Positions 54,448 to 61,913 of a DNA stretch of 64,000 bases are shown here, piece by piece. A program made the position numbers and the translations under genes. The stretch comes from Elusimicrobiota bacterium (lineage in GTDB: Bacteria > Elusimicrobiota > UBA8919), in NCBI GenBank assembly GCA_040757695.1, contig JBFLWK010000006.1, positions 1-64,000 on the forward strand. The letters are read 5' to 3'. Below the pieces are notes generated by a model. The model did no database searches, was not told the origin of the DNA, and was given only the letters and a program-made list of their open reading frames with translations. The stretch's first letter is position 1; each line of letters starts with the position of its first letter.

Positions 54448-55140
54448 TTATTTGATTCTCTTTTTTAGCAAATCAGGTCGCTTTTTGAGAGTATTCCGAA
54501 TTGCACTTTGTTTTCGCCACTCCATTATTTTTTTGTGATTACCTGATAAAAGTACTTTAGGAACTTTTAAATTGCGAAAATTATAAGGTCTCGTATAGAC
54601 AGAACTTGTAAGACCATCAGACCAATGTGAATCTTGTTTAATGGAATTGCTTTTTGCTACAACTTTTGGTATCAAACGAACTACCGCATCTACAACGACC
54701 ATTGCTGGGATTTCACCACCAGTCAAAATGTAATCACCGATTGATAACTCTTCATCTACAAATTTTAATACCCGTTCATCTACACCACCGTAATGCCCGC
54801 AAACAAATATCAGATGCTGATATTTAGCAAGTTCTTTTGCCTTTTGTTGATTAAAAACTTTTCCCTGTGGTGAAAGAAGAATCGTTCTACAATTTTTAAT
54901 TTTTAATTTTGAATTTTTAATTGTTTCTATCGCTTTAACAATTGGCTCAGCCATCAGAATCATTCCAGAACCGCCGCCGTAAGGTTTATCGTCAACCGTT
55001 TTATGTTTCCCAATTGCGAAGTCACGAATATTTGTAATCTGTATATCTACCAATTTTTTTTCAGTTGCTTTTTTTATTATACTTGCTGAAAAAACATTCT
55101 TAAAAACTGCTGGAAAAAGTGTAAGAATATCTATTAACAT
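54448..55140 (-). CDS. trmD: tRNA (guanine-N1-)-methyltransferase
   Basis: About 230 residues. The SPOUT knot protein methylates G37 of tRNA: YGGGSGMILMAEPI, LLSPQGKVFNQ, CGHYGGVDERV and IGDYILTGGEIPAMVVVDAV. Between the first two blocks, about eight residues (NSKLKIKN) are encoded by four near-perfect AATTTTT heptamers, an insertion in an otherwise standard loop. ATG 55140 is used; TTG 55152 would overlap the KH gene. rimM, normally just upstream, is absent. Confidence 0.94.
   Translation of the reverse strand: MLIDILTLFPAVFKNVFSASIIKKATEKKLVDIQITNIRDFAIGKHKTVDDKPYGGGSGMILMAEPIVKAIETIKNSKLKIKNCRTILLSPQGKVFNQQKAKELAKYQHLIFVCGHYGGVDERVLKFVDEELSIGDYILTGGEIPAMVVVDAVVRLIPKVVAKSNSIKQDSHWSDGLTSSVYTRPYNFRNLKVPKVLLSGNHKKIMEWRKQSAIRNTLKKRPDLLKKRIK
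54891..54918. repeat. Heptamer array (AATTTTT)4, one unit with G, inside trmD
   Basis: Units AATTTTT, AATTTTT, AATTTTG, AATTTTT encode NSKLKIKN on the minus strand. Same AATTAAA/AATTTTT type as the intergenic arrays near 54355 and 60672. Confidence 0.85.
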
Positions 55141-55141
55141 T

Positions 55142-55372
55142 TTATTCAGCAATTTCTACTCTGTAATGCTCGTTGTTTTTTGTTGCAGATGCAGAAACAA
55201 CCTGACGGATTGCTTTTATAATTCGTCCTTGTTTACCAATTATTCTGCCTTTATCTGTCTCATCAACTTTTATTTTTACAACATTTCCATAATCCGTCTC
55301 GGCAATAGAAACCACAACACTCTCTGGTTTATCCACAAGTGCCTTAACAATGTATTCAACAAGTTCTTTCAT
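55142..55372 (-). CDS. khpA: KhpA/YlqC KH-domain RNA-binding protein
   Basis: The 76-residue single KH domain has the GXXG-type loop in GRIIGKQGRIIKAIRQVV. The family partners with KhpB/Jag in RNA regulation. It lies between rpsP and trmD, the standard place, with rimM missing. Confidence 0.92.
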   Translation of the reverse strand: MKELVEYIVKALVDKPESVVVSIAETDYGNVVKIKVDETDKGRIIGKQGRIIKAIRQVVSASATKNNEHYRVEIAE

Positions 55373-55385
55373 ATAGAAAATCTCC

Positions 55386-55655
55386 TTATTTATTCGCGTC
55401 TATTTGCGTTTCTTGTATTTGGGATTTTTTTAGCAAGCCTTTTACCGTATCAGAAACAATCGCACCCGCTTTTATCCAGTAATTTATTCTTTCAACATTT
55501 AACGAGATATCTTTCCCGTTTTTATCGCGTGGATTGTAATAACCAAGTTGTTCTATCGGTTTACCAACAGTTCGTTTCTTTGAGTCAATTGCTACAACAC
55601 GATAGATGGGCTTAAGTAATTTCCCTATCCGTTTTAACCGAATTGCAACCGCCAT
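55386..55655 (-). CDS. rpsP: 30S ribosomal protein S16
   Basis: The 89-residue protein starts MAVAIRLKRIGKLLKPIYRVVAI (first residues shown), with YNPRDKNGK and a C-terminal GAIVSDTVKGLL block as in S16. Adjacent to rpe and khpA with short spacers. Confidence 0.95.
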   Translation of the reverse strand: MAVAIRLKRIGKLLKPIYRVVAIDSKKRTVGKPIEQLGYYNPRDKNGKDISLNVERINYWIKAGAIVSDTVKGLLKKSQIQETQIDANK

Positions 55656-55656
55656 A

Positions 55657-56316
55657 TTAAAACCTCCTTAATTTTTCTATACTTTTTTCAATACCCAACC
55701 CAGCATTGAAAATAGAATTCCCAGCAACAACGATATCACTACCTGCATCTACAACAGATGATATTGTATCAAAATTTATTCCACCATCAACACTTATTTT
55801 ATAAGTAAGATTTTTAGCTTCTCTGATTTTTTTCAATTCTGCTATTTTTTTTAAGGCAGATGGAATAAATTCCTGCCCGCCGAAACCGGGATTGACACTC
55901 ATCACAAGCACTAAATCTGATTTGTCCAGATATTTTTCTATCACAGTAACCGATGTCGCAGGATTAATAGCAATGCCAGCTTTAAGTTTGAACGATTTTA
56001 TTTTTTTTATTACTGCTGACGGATTTCTTACCGCTTCTATATGGAAAGTCATCCAGTCACTGCCTGCTTTCACAAACGATTCAATATATCTTTCTGGCTC
56101 TGTTATCATAAGATGTGTATCTAAAATTAAACTGGTTTTTTTTCTTAATGATTCTACAACAACCGGTCCTATCGTGATATTCGGCACAAAATGGCCATCC
56201 ATTACATCAATATGCAAAATTTTTATACCTGCAGATTCACATTTTTTTATATCTTTCAATAGATTAGAAAAATCTGCTGATAATATAGATGGTGCAATCT
56301 CAATACTCATTATCAT
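55657..56316 (-). CDS. rpe: Ribulose-phosphate 3-epimerase
   Basis: The 219-residue TIM barrel has IAPSILSADFSNLL, LHIDVMDGHFVPNITIG, MSVNPGFGGQEFI, and the phosphate-binding SVDGGIN and AGNSIF. It interconverts ribulose-5-P and xylulose-5-P. The ATG at 56310 is an equally possible start. It heads the rpsP-trmD-rplS string, with a repeat-rich 300-base leader. Confidence 0.94.
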   Translation of the reverse strand: MIMSIEIAPSILSADFSNLLKDIKKCESAGIKILHIDVMDGHFVPNITIGPVVVESLRKKTSLILDTHLMITEPERYIESFVKAGSDWMTFHIEAVRNPSAVIKKIKSFKLKAGIAINPATSVTVIEKYLDKSDLVLVMSVNPGFGGQEFIPSALKKIAELKKIREAKNLTYKISVDGGINFDTISSVVDAGSDIVVAGNSIFNAGLGIEKSIEKLRRF

Positions 56317-56617
56317 GGAAAGATTTTTTATTCCCCACTTTAGTGGGCTTGTTTGTTTTTCAGTGTTTTCAGTGGCAATTCTTTCAATTTCCGATACAAT
56401 GAATATAGAGCAAGTGCTCTATATTCCGACGACAAAACATATAGAGCAAATGCTCTGCAACCTATCTGTGACTATCCAAGTTCATTTGTGATTGCTTTTA
56501 TAATTTTCTATACTTCAAGTGTCAATCAATTATGCGATTATCCTGTAAATCCTGTCAGAATCTTTTTTCGCCGACTGAAGTCGGGTATAAATCTTTTTTT
56601 CAGATTCATATGTCTGT
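56317..56617. repeat. Intergenic cluster of small palindromes between PASTA gene and rpe
   Basis: No gene seen. It contains CCCACT-TT-AGTGGG (56334-56347); a partial CCACTGAA-family arm (56353-56400); the perfect 26-base palindrome GAATATAGAGCA-AG-TGCTCTATATTC (56401-56426); AGAGCA-AA-TGCTCT (56443-56456); a doubled ATCCTGTAA/ATCCTGTCA (near 56538); and CCGACT-GA-AGTCGG (56571-56584). Each is a short perfect hairpin; together they look like an insertion hot spot for miniature repeats. Confidence 0.75.
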
Positions 56618-57364
56618 CTAATTTGTGGTTTCGCTTTTCTCTTTAACAGATATCCAGAACTCTACTGGCTTTTCTTTAGTAATGACATTATCACTTTCAG
56701 GTGTTTGTTTGATTATTGTATTTTCAACTTCCAACGATATAGTGTCTTTAACCGTATTTATATTTTTTATGATGATACCATTCTGGTTAGCCCACTCTTG
56801 CGCTTCTGTAATATTTCTGCCATTAAAATCAGGCATAAGTAACATACCTTCCGGCGGACTGCCTAACGATACAACTATATTCACAAGTGCATCTTTGGGA
56901 ACTGTAGTATTCGCTGGTGGTTCTTGCGAGGTTATTTTTCCTTTTTCAAAAATAATTGAGTATTTTTCTGATTGCTCACCTAAATCCAGCCCGTTTTTTC
57001 GCAGTATCAATTGCGCTGACCGAACTGTCTGATTGATTAAATTCGGTGTAAAAATAACCTCGCCACCAGAAGAGATAATTACATTAACTGCTTTGCCTTC
57101 TTTTATTATACTGCTGGCTGGCGGGGTCTGTGAAATGATTAATCCTGCAGGCACATTGGGATTAAACTCTTCACCACTTTTTTTAAGATATAAATTCAGT
57201 TGTGATAAAATATCCAGCGAATCCGCGATACTTTTACCAATAATATTAGGGACAATTCTGTCTTTTTTGCTATGAATCAACGCATCTATTAACCGATTTA
57301 TCCCAACAACAAACGCAATCACCGCTATTATCACCCACAAAATCCACAGTAATACTTTCTTCAT
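56618..57364 (-). CDS. Membrane-anchored PASTA-domain protein
   Basis: The 248-residue protein has one N-terminal helix (LLWILWVIIAVIAFVVGI) and three PASTA repeats outside the membrane, recognised by PNIIGKSIADSLDILSQLNL, ISQTPPASSIIKEG and TSQEPPANTTVPKDA. PASTA domains bind peptidoglycan or muropeptides and normally belong to PknB-type kinases or PBPs. No kinase is fused or adjacent, so this is a stand-alone sensor or scaffold. Confidence 0.88.
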   Translation of the reverse strand: MKKVLLWILWVIIAVIAFVVGINRLIDALIHSKKDRIVPNIIGKSIADSLDILSQLNLYLKKSGEEFNPNVPAGLIISQTPPASSIIKEGKAVNVIISSGGEVIFTPNLINQTVRSAQLILRKNGLDLGEQSEKYSIIFEKGKITSQEPPANTTVPKDALVNIVVSLGSPPEGMLLMPDFNGRNITEAQEWANQNGIIIKNINTVKDTISLEVENTIIKQTPESDNVITKEKPVEFWISVKEKSETTN

Positions 57365-58231
57365 TTAATAGATAATCCGCGGTCCCGCCGCCATTTTTTC
57401 AAGTCGTTTCACCCGTTCCTGTATCGGCGGATGTGTTGAAAACAACTTAAATATTGCATCGCCTTTTAATGGATTGACAATAAACATATGTGCAGTTGTT
57501 GGCTCAACATTTGATGAAATATGTTTTGATTGACTTTCCAATTTTCTTAAAGCAGCAGCAAGTGCCATCGGCATTCCTGTCAGTTTCGCAGCACCTTCAT
57601 CTGCACCATATTCACGGGAACGCGAGATTGCAAGTTGAATAAGCAGTGCTGCTATCGGTGCGATAATTGCAGCAGCCAAAAGACCGATACCACCACCTCT
57701 GTCTCTGCTATCTCCACCTCTTGAACCACCACCAAAAATTGCAGCCCACTGCGCCATTCTGGCAAGTAGTGATATTGCACCTGCCATTGTTGCTGCAATT
57801 GTTGCTATTAAGATATCGCGATGTCTGATATGTGAAAGTTCGTGTGCAATCACACCTTCAAGTTCGGTTTCATTAAGTATATCCATAATACCATTCGTTA
57901 CAGCAACTGATGCATTTTTAGGATTCCTGCCGGTTGCAAACGCATTCGGTATATTCATTGGCAGAATATAAACCTTCGGGACAGGGATGTTACCCTTCAC
58001 CGCAAGCCGTCTGACAACACGGTATATTGATGGTGCTTCTGTTTCAGATACCGGTTTTGCACCATACATTGCAAGCACTATTTTATCTGAAAACCAGTAC
58101 ATAAAAAAGTTCATAATCGCTGCAAATATAAACGCAGTAACCATTCCCTGCTGACCACCAATAGCATTCCCGATTAACAGAAAAAGCGCCATCATAGAAA
58201 GCATCAGCAAAAAAGTTTTTAAGCCGTTCAT
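57365..58231 (-). CDS. htpX: M48-family membrane protease HtpX
   Basis: About 288 residues. Helices near the N-terminus ([29 protein letters not shown]), the zinc motif [10 protein letters not shown], the third ligand in [13 protein letters not shown], and a Gly/Arg-rich cytoplasmic loop. It degrades damaged membrane proteins. ATG 58231 is selected because a G-rich ribosome site precedes it; that site is part of a nine-G homopolymer (58241-58249 on the other strand). Confidence 0.93.
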   Translation of the reverse strand: MNGLKTFLLMLSMMALFLLIGNAIGGQQGMVTAFIFAAIMNFFMYWFSDKIVLAMYGAKPVSETEAPSIYRVVRRLAVKGNIPVPKVYILPMNIPNAFATGRNPKNASVAVTNGIMDILNETELEGVIAHELSHIRHRDILIATIAATMAGAISLLARMAQWAAIFGGGSRGGDSRDRGGGIGLLAAAIIAPIAALLIQLAISRSREYGADEGAAKLTGMPMALAAALRKLESQSKHISSNVEPTTAHMFIVNPLKGDAIFKLFSTHPPIQERVKRLEKMAAGPRIIY

Positions 58232-58240
58232 AAAAAACCA

Positions 58241-58249
58241 CCCCCCCCC
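58241..58249. repeat. C9/G9 homopolymer at the htpX ribosome site
   Basis: Nine consecutive C on the plus strand, giving AAAGGGGGGGGGTGG before the htpX ATG. Slippage would change Shine-Dalgarno spacing and so translation level. Confidence 0.7.
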
Positions 58250-58325
58250 TTTAACAGCAAATTCCAAATCCCAATTTTCAATTTAACGGCAAACTCTAAA
58301 TTCTAAACTCTAAGTTCTTATTATC

Positions 58326-58353
58326 ATTATACCAAAATTATCAGATTTGTCAA
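58326..58353 (-). promoter_or_regulatory. Promoter of htpX operon
   Basis: TTGACA (58348-58353), 16-base spacer, TATAAT (58326-58331) on the minus strand, overlapping the end of fmt. The leader of about 90 bases is made of imperfect AAATTC(C/T) and AAACTCT heptamers. Confidence 0.75.
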
Positions 58354-59312
58354 TATAATTTTTCGCCAATGGCAAGTTTATGACCTAACAGAAATGACCA
58401 TGCGGACATAACATTTTTTGAGGCAGGTTGGATGGTCTTAACGAGCAAGAACCCGGGGTTACACTTCACAACAAACCCGATATTTTTTGGAATTGAAACA
58501 ATAGAACCGGCAGGACAAGATTGAGAAATGGATAGATTGAAAGATGGCAAGATTTCTGCATCAATGATTTTTAAATTTTTCATTTTTAATTTTAGCATAG
58601 CGTCATTTTTAATTGCAGTATACGCATTTGGCCACGGCTTGGTGCCGCGGATTAAATTGTATATTTCATTTACTGGCTTGTCCCAGTTGATTTTACCATC
58701 TTCTTTTTTCAATGGTGGTGCATATGTTGGTGAACCTACCTGTGCAGCACCTTTTTCGCCAATTGCTACTTTTGACAATGTTTCGTCCAGAACTTGAATT
58801 GCAACCGGAATAAGTTTTTTTTGTAGTGATAAAGTATCGTCGTCTCTGCCGATTTCAATTTTTTTCTGAAAGATTATCTTGCCAGTATCAAGTCCTTCAT
58901 CCATAAAAAAACTACTTACACCTGTTTCTGACTCGCCGTTAATAATCGCCCACTGAATAGGCGCAGCACCTCTGTATTTAGGCAGAAGTGAAAAATGTAA
59001 ATTAACACACCCAAACGGAAAAATATCAAGCACTTCTTTTGGCAAAATTTTTCCGTAAGCAGTAACAATACCAAGTTGAGAGTTGACGGTTGACAGCTGA
59101 GTGATAAAATCTCTGTCGTTAAGAGATTCGGGTGTTATTACAGGAATATTTTTTTCTATTGCTATTTTTTTTATTGGAGATGGTATAAAATGAAAGTGTC
59201 TGCCTGACGGTTTATCACTGCGGGTAACTACACAGACAACATTTTTCTCTTTAAGCAAATGCTCAAAAATAGGCACAACATATTCAGGTGTACCAAAAAA
59301 AATAATATCCAC
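58350..59312 (-). CDS. fmt: Methionyl-tRNA formyltransferase
   Basis: The 320-residue enzyme has IIFFGTPEYVVPIFEHLL, VTRSDKPSGR, AYGKILPKEVLDI, NLHFSLLPKYRGAAPIQWAI (the SLLP formyl-binding loop), GDDD-type VEIGRDDDTL and the C-terminal domain. It begins with GTG at 59312 (no ATG nearby), only 6 bases after the -10 box, so the mRNA is probably leaderless. A short AT-rich heptamer-like segment near 58565-58595 encodes LKLKMKNLK. Confidence 0.94.
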   Translation of the reverse strand: MDIIFFGTPEYVVPIFEHLLKEKNVVCVVTRSDKPSGRHFHFIPSPIKKIAIEKNIPVITPESLNDRDFITQLSTVNSQLGIVTAYGKILPKEVLDIFPFGCVNLHFSLLPKYRGAAPIQWAIINGESETGVSSFFMDEGLDTGKIIFQKKIEIGRDDDTLSLQKKLIPVAIQVLDETLSKVAIGEKGAAQVGSPTYAPPLKKEDGKINWDKPVNEIYNLIRGTKPWPNAYTAIKNDAMLKLKMKNLKIIDAEILPSFNLSISQSCPAGSIVSIPKNIGFVVKCNPGFLLVKTIQPASKNVMSAWSFLLGHKLAIGEKLY

Positions 59313-59318
59313 TTAAAA

Positions 59319-59347
59319 ATTATACAAAAATCTAAAAAAAATTGCAA
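59319..59347 (-). promoter_or_regulatory. Leaderless promoter of fmt
   Basis: TTGCAA (59342-59347), 17 bases, TATAAT (59319-59324), then TTTTAA and the GTG start codon. The predicted transcription start coincides with the G of GTG. Same -35 variant as the NSS transporter promoter. Confidence 0.75.
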
Positions 59348-59386
59348 TAAAAAAATTTTTGGGAGAAGGGGGGATGGGGTGTAAAA

Positions 59387-59488
59387 TTATTCCAGTTTGT
59401 TGAACAGGCGAGTGAGTAGTGCCTTGACGCAATCTTCGGCGGGTTCCGGGGTAAGCGCTGCGAGTGTTTCACGGTCAGTATAAATTAC
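59387..59488 (-). pseudogene. GC-rich gene fragment of unknown origin
   Basis: On the minus strand the end of a frame reads IYTDRETLAALTPEPAEDC then VKALLTRLFNKLE and stop. Composition is clearly more GC-rich than its neighbours and looks like a real protein C-terminus, but I do not recognise it. It joins directly to the AAAACCG array, inside which the frame becomes low-complexity. Probably the tail of a decayed, transferred gene. Confidence 0.4.
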
Positions 59489-59700
59489 AAAACCGCAAAA
59501 CCGTGCCAAAAACCGAAAACCGCAAAAACCGAAAACCGGAAAACCGTGGGAAAACCGCAAAACCGCGCAAAACCGCAAAAACCGAAAAAACCGAAAAAAC
59601 CGGAAAAACCGCGAAAAACCGGAAAAACCGGGAAAAACCGTGCCAGAAAAACCGTGGAAAAACCGGAAAAACCGTGAAAAACCGTCAAAAACCGTGCCAG
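59489..59700. repeat. AAAACCG-unit degenerate tandem array
   Basis: About 22 tandem units of A(4-6)CCG followed by 0-6 variable bases (C, G, TG, GG, TGCCAG). The plus strand is nearly free of T and the minus strand reads (C)GGTTTTT. Unit length ranges from 7 to 14 bases. No matching spacers or direct-repeat regularity as in CRISPR. Both strands can be translated only into low-complexity sequence (Lys/Thr/Asn/Arg-rich on plus, Phe/Gly-rich on minus). Confidence 0.9.
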
Positions 59701-59941
59701 ACTTGAAATTTTCAAATTTTTTGAGACATCATACTGTAGCCACTTGTAGCCGAGTTTCAAATTTATAATTTGTAGGCGTGAACTTTCAGTTTACGGCATT
59801 ACGACTACTCAGTATTTTCAGTGACTTCAGTGGCATTCATCTTTCTCTAAATTCCAAATTTCTCCGAACTCCAAATCCTAAATTTTCAATTAGACCATTT
59901 GGGCTAATTGAAAAACCAAAAATTACCGACAAGCAAAATTC
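59701..59941. other. Non-coding spacer
   Basis: No gene seen. It contains a CCACTGAA-family half arm near 59811-59835, AAATTCC-like heptamers near 59845-59885, and an imperfect hairpin CAATTAG-A-CC...GG-G-CTAATTG near 59886-59910. Confidence 0.5.
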
Positions 59942-59965
59942 AAATGTAAGCATTTGCTTACATTT
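59942..59965. repeat. Perfect palindrome AAATGTAAGCA-TT-TGCTTACATTT
   Basis: Eleven-base arms with a two-base loop, the same build as the 56401-56426 palindrome (arms, two-base centre, GCA/TGC at the core). Lies just downstream of the def terminator. Confidence 0.8.
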
Positions 59966-59972
59966 TGATTCC

Positions 59973-60002
59973 AAAAAGAAAAAGCTCCAACAAATCGGAG
60001 CT
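59973..60002 (-). terminator. Rho-independent terminator of the rsfS-argS-HEAT-def operon
   Basis: On the minus strand AGCTCC-GATTTGTT-GGAGCT is followed by TTTTTCTTTTT. A six-base stem with an eight-base loop and T-run, about 150 bases after the def stop codon and before the fmt promoter. Confidence 0.8.
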
Positions 60003-60007
60003 ACTAC

Positions 60008-60045
60008 AATTGGTAATAACGAATTTACATTCGCCATTACCAATT
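60008..60045. repeat. Long hairpin AATTGGTAAT...ATTACCAATT
   Basis: A ten-base stem with an inner GAAT/ATTC stem, immediately upstream (in the minus direction) of the terminator hairpin. It may support termination or mRNA 3' stability. Confidence 0.65.
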
Positions 60046-60149
60046 TTACATTTTTAATTTTTAATTTTAAATTGTAGTTTCTACCCACCCCACGAAAATT
60101 TCTGAGTTATTAACAGAGGCAACATCTATGGATTCCGTGCTTCTGTGGC

Positions 60150-60659
60150 TTATTTGTTATGCCCGAGGCAGAAATGAAAATACTTTCGTTTGAGTTGCCA
60201 TTTTTTTAATAGATTCACTCTATCAAAAAACACGATACCATTTAAGTGGTCAATCTCGTGTTGAAAAACTCGTGCCAGCAGTCCTTCAACTTCTATTTTC
60301 AATTCTTTCTCGTCAGGTGTTATACCGTAGACGACAATTTTTTCAGCTCGTTTTATTTTTGTTGTGATACCCGGGAATGACAGGCATCCTTCTTCTAAAT
60401 AACAATTCCCATCAGCAGATAATCTTTCAGGATTAAACAACACGACTGGTTGGGGCTTACCGTCGGGCTTTATGTCTGCTACAAAAACGCTTGATAATTC
60501 GCCAACCTGATTCGCGGCAAGCCCGATTCCGTTAAAAAAATACATCGTTTCAAGCATATTTCTGGATAGTTTTATCAGTTTGCCGTTAAGGAGGTTGATT
60601 TTCTCTGTTTTGGTTTTAAGTATTTTTTCCGGATATTTTTTTATTTGGAGAATAGCCAT
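60150..60659 (-). CDS. def: Peptide deformylase
   Basis: The 169-residue protein has all three metal/active-site motifs: GIGLAANQVG, EGCLSFPG and FQHEIDHLNG. It removes the formyl group from new proteins, pairing functionally with fmt. Separated from fmt by a terminator and an 840-base repeat region rather than adjacent as in many bacteria. Confidence 0.95.
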   Translation of the reverse strand: MAILQIKKYPEKILKTKTEKINLLNGKLIKLSRNMLETMYFFNGIGLAANQVGELSSVFVADIKPDGKPQPVVLFNPERLSADGNCYLEEGCLSFPGITTKIKRAEKIVVYGITPDEKELKIEVEGLLARVFQHEIDHLNGIVFFDRVNLLKKWQLKRKYFHFCLGHNK

Positions 60660-60704
60660 AGTAATAACATCAATTAAAAATTAAAAATTAAAAATCAACA
60701 GAAA

Positions 60705-61892
60705 CTATTTACTTAATTGTTTTTTGGCTTTCTGTATCATATCTTTTGATTTTTTATGGTTCGGGTCAAGTTTTAAGACCTCTTCCCATTCTGCGATTGC
60801 TTTCTCATATTCCCGTTTCCGATACAGATTCACTCCTGCAGTATAGTGCGAACTCATCCGGTTAAGTTTTTCTTGTTGCGAACTTTCTGGTGTTGCAGAT
60901 GGTTCAGCAGATGGCTGTTGTGGTGTTGCTGCCGGCTGGACAGTTTCAGCCGGTGGAGATGAAGGCGTAGGTGTAGGTGTAACAGGTGGCGGCGAGGGGG
61001 GGTGAACAATTCCTTTTTTTGTACGGTTTTTTTCAAGAATTTTTATGATTGCTTCTTTGAATTTGCTTTTTTGCTCTTCGTCTAATTTTTCTAAAATTTC
61101 TACGAGTGATGGGATTGCAGTGTTATCACCGATTGTAACAAGTGCGTCTGCAACCGCTTCATATACTGTGATATGCCGTTTCTGACTCAAAACAGGTGTT
61201 AGTAAAGGTATTGCGTTTTTGTCGCCAATCGCACCCAGAACATTTATTGCAGCAATTGCAACTTCATCTTTTTTATCACAAACCGCAGGTGATAACGCAC
61301 GAATAGCATCAAGACCGCCGATATTTCCGATAGCATAGATAGTAGCGAGCCGAACCATTATATTTTTATCAGTTAGCAGATGTGAAATAGATTGGATTAC
61401 AGAAGCACCTGCCCCCCCACCTCCCACTTCGCTCTTGCTGATTACACCGAGCACATTTACGGCTGAAATTTTTACATCCGGTTTTTTGTCTTTTGTCGCT
61501 TCAATAAGCGGTCCTATTGCTGTTTTATTGCCTGCCTCGCCTTTTTGTGCTAATCCATCAACTGCTTTAAGCCGAACCTCTTTTTTAATATCTCGGATTG
61601 CAACTGCGAGTGCACTGACTGCGGAATCATCCTGGATTTTAGAAAGTGCTTCAACAACTGCTAACCGCACATTAACACTTTTGTCGTTTAATACATCGCG
61701 TAATGGTGCGACAAAATCTGATTTCCCGATTTCACCGAGCGACTTTGCGGATGAGATGCGGACTGACTGCTTTTTGTCCTTTAACCCTTTGAGGTACTCC
61801 TGAACCATAAGTTCATCAGCATAGAGGCAGTGTAAAGTGTAAAGTGTAAAGTGTAAAGAAACTGCCAAAACCAAACCCAACCTCTTTTTCAT
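60705..61892 (-). CDS. HEAT-repeat and TPR envelope protein
   Basis: The 395-residue protein has a signal peptide (core encoded by AGTGTAA heptamers) and then about seven HEAT/PBS repeats (SVRISSAKSLGEIGKSDFV, NVRLAVVEALSKIQDDSAV, MVRLATIYAIGNIGGLDAI). A Pro/Ser/Thr-rich linker (290-335) and a C-terminal TPR (YRKREYEKAIAEWEEVLKLDP) follow. Likely a periplasmic scaffold. A C7 run at about 61411 encodes GGGG. Confidence 0.85.
   Translation of the reverse strand: MKKRLGLVLAVSLHFTLYTLHCLYADELMVQEYLKGLKDKKQSVRISSAKSLGEIGKSDFVAPLRDVLNDKSVNVRLAVVEALSKIQDDSAVSALAVAIRDIKKEVRLKAVDGLAQKGEAGNKTAIGPLIEATKDKKPDVKISAVNVLGVISKSEVGGGGAGASVIQSISHLLTDKNIMVRLATIYAIGNIGGLDAIRALSPAVCDKKDEVAIAAINVLGAIGDKNAIPLLTPVLSQKRHITVYEAVADALVTIGDNTAIPSLVEILEKLDEEQKSKFKEAIIKILEKNRTKKGIVHPPSPPPVTPTPTPSSPPAETVQPAATPQQPSAEPSATPESSQQEKLNRMSSHYTAGVNLYRKREYEKAIAEWEEVLKLDPNHKKSKDMIQKAKKQLSK
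61829..61856. repeat. Heptamer array (AGTGTAA)4 in the HEAT protein signal peptide
   Basis: Four perfect 7-base units encode the hydrophobic signal core HFTLYTLH. Flank GGCAG precedes it as in the two GGTAAAA arrays. Confidence 0.9.
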
Positions 61893-61913
61893 AGACGCCT
61901 CCCCTGTTCTCTT

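Noticed and set aside
59489-59700. CRISPR array
   Set aside because: Units vary from 7 to 14 bases without constant repeats or unique spacers, and no cas gene is present.
59464-59760. Open frames on both strands across the AAAACCG array (Lys/Thr/Asn-rich plus, Phe/Gly-rich minus)
   Set aside because: They are direct translations of the repeat with no ribosome site and no second signal; frame openness follows from the lack of T on the plus strand.
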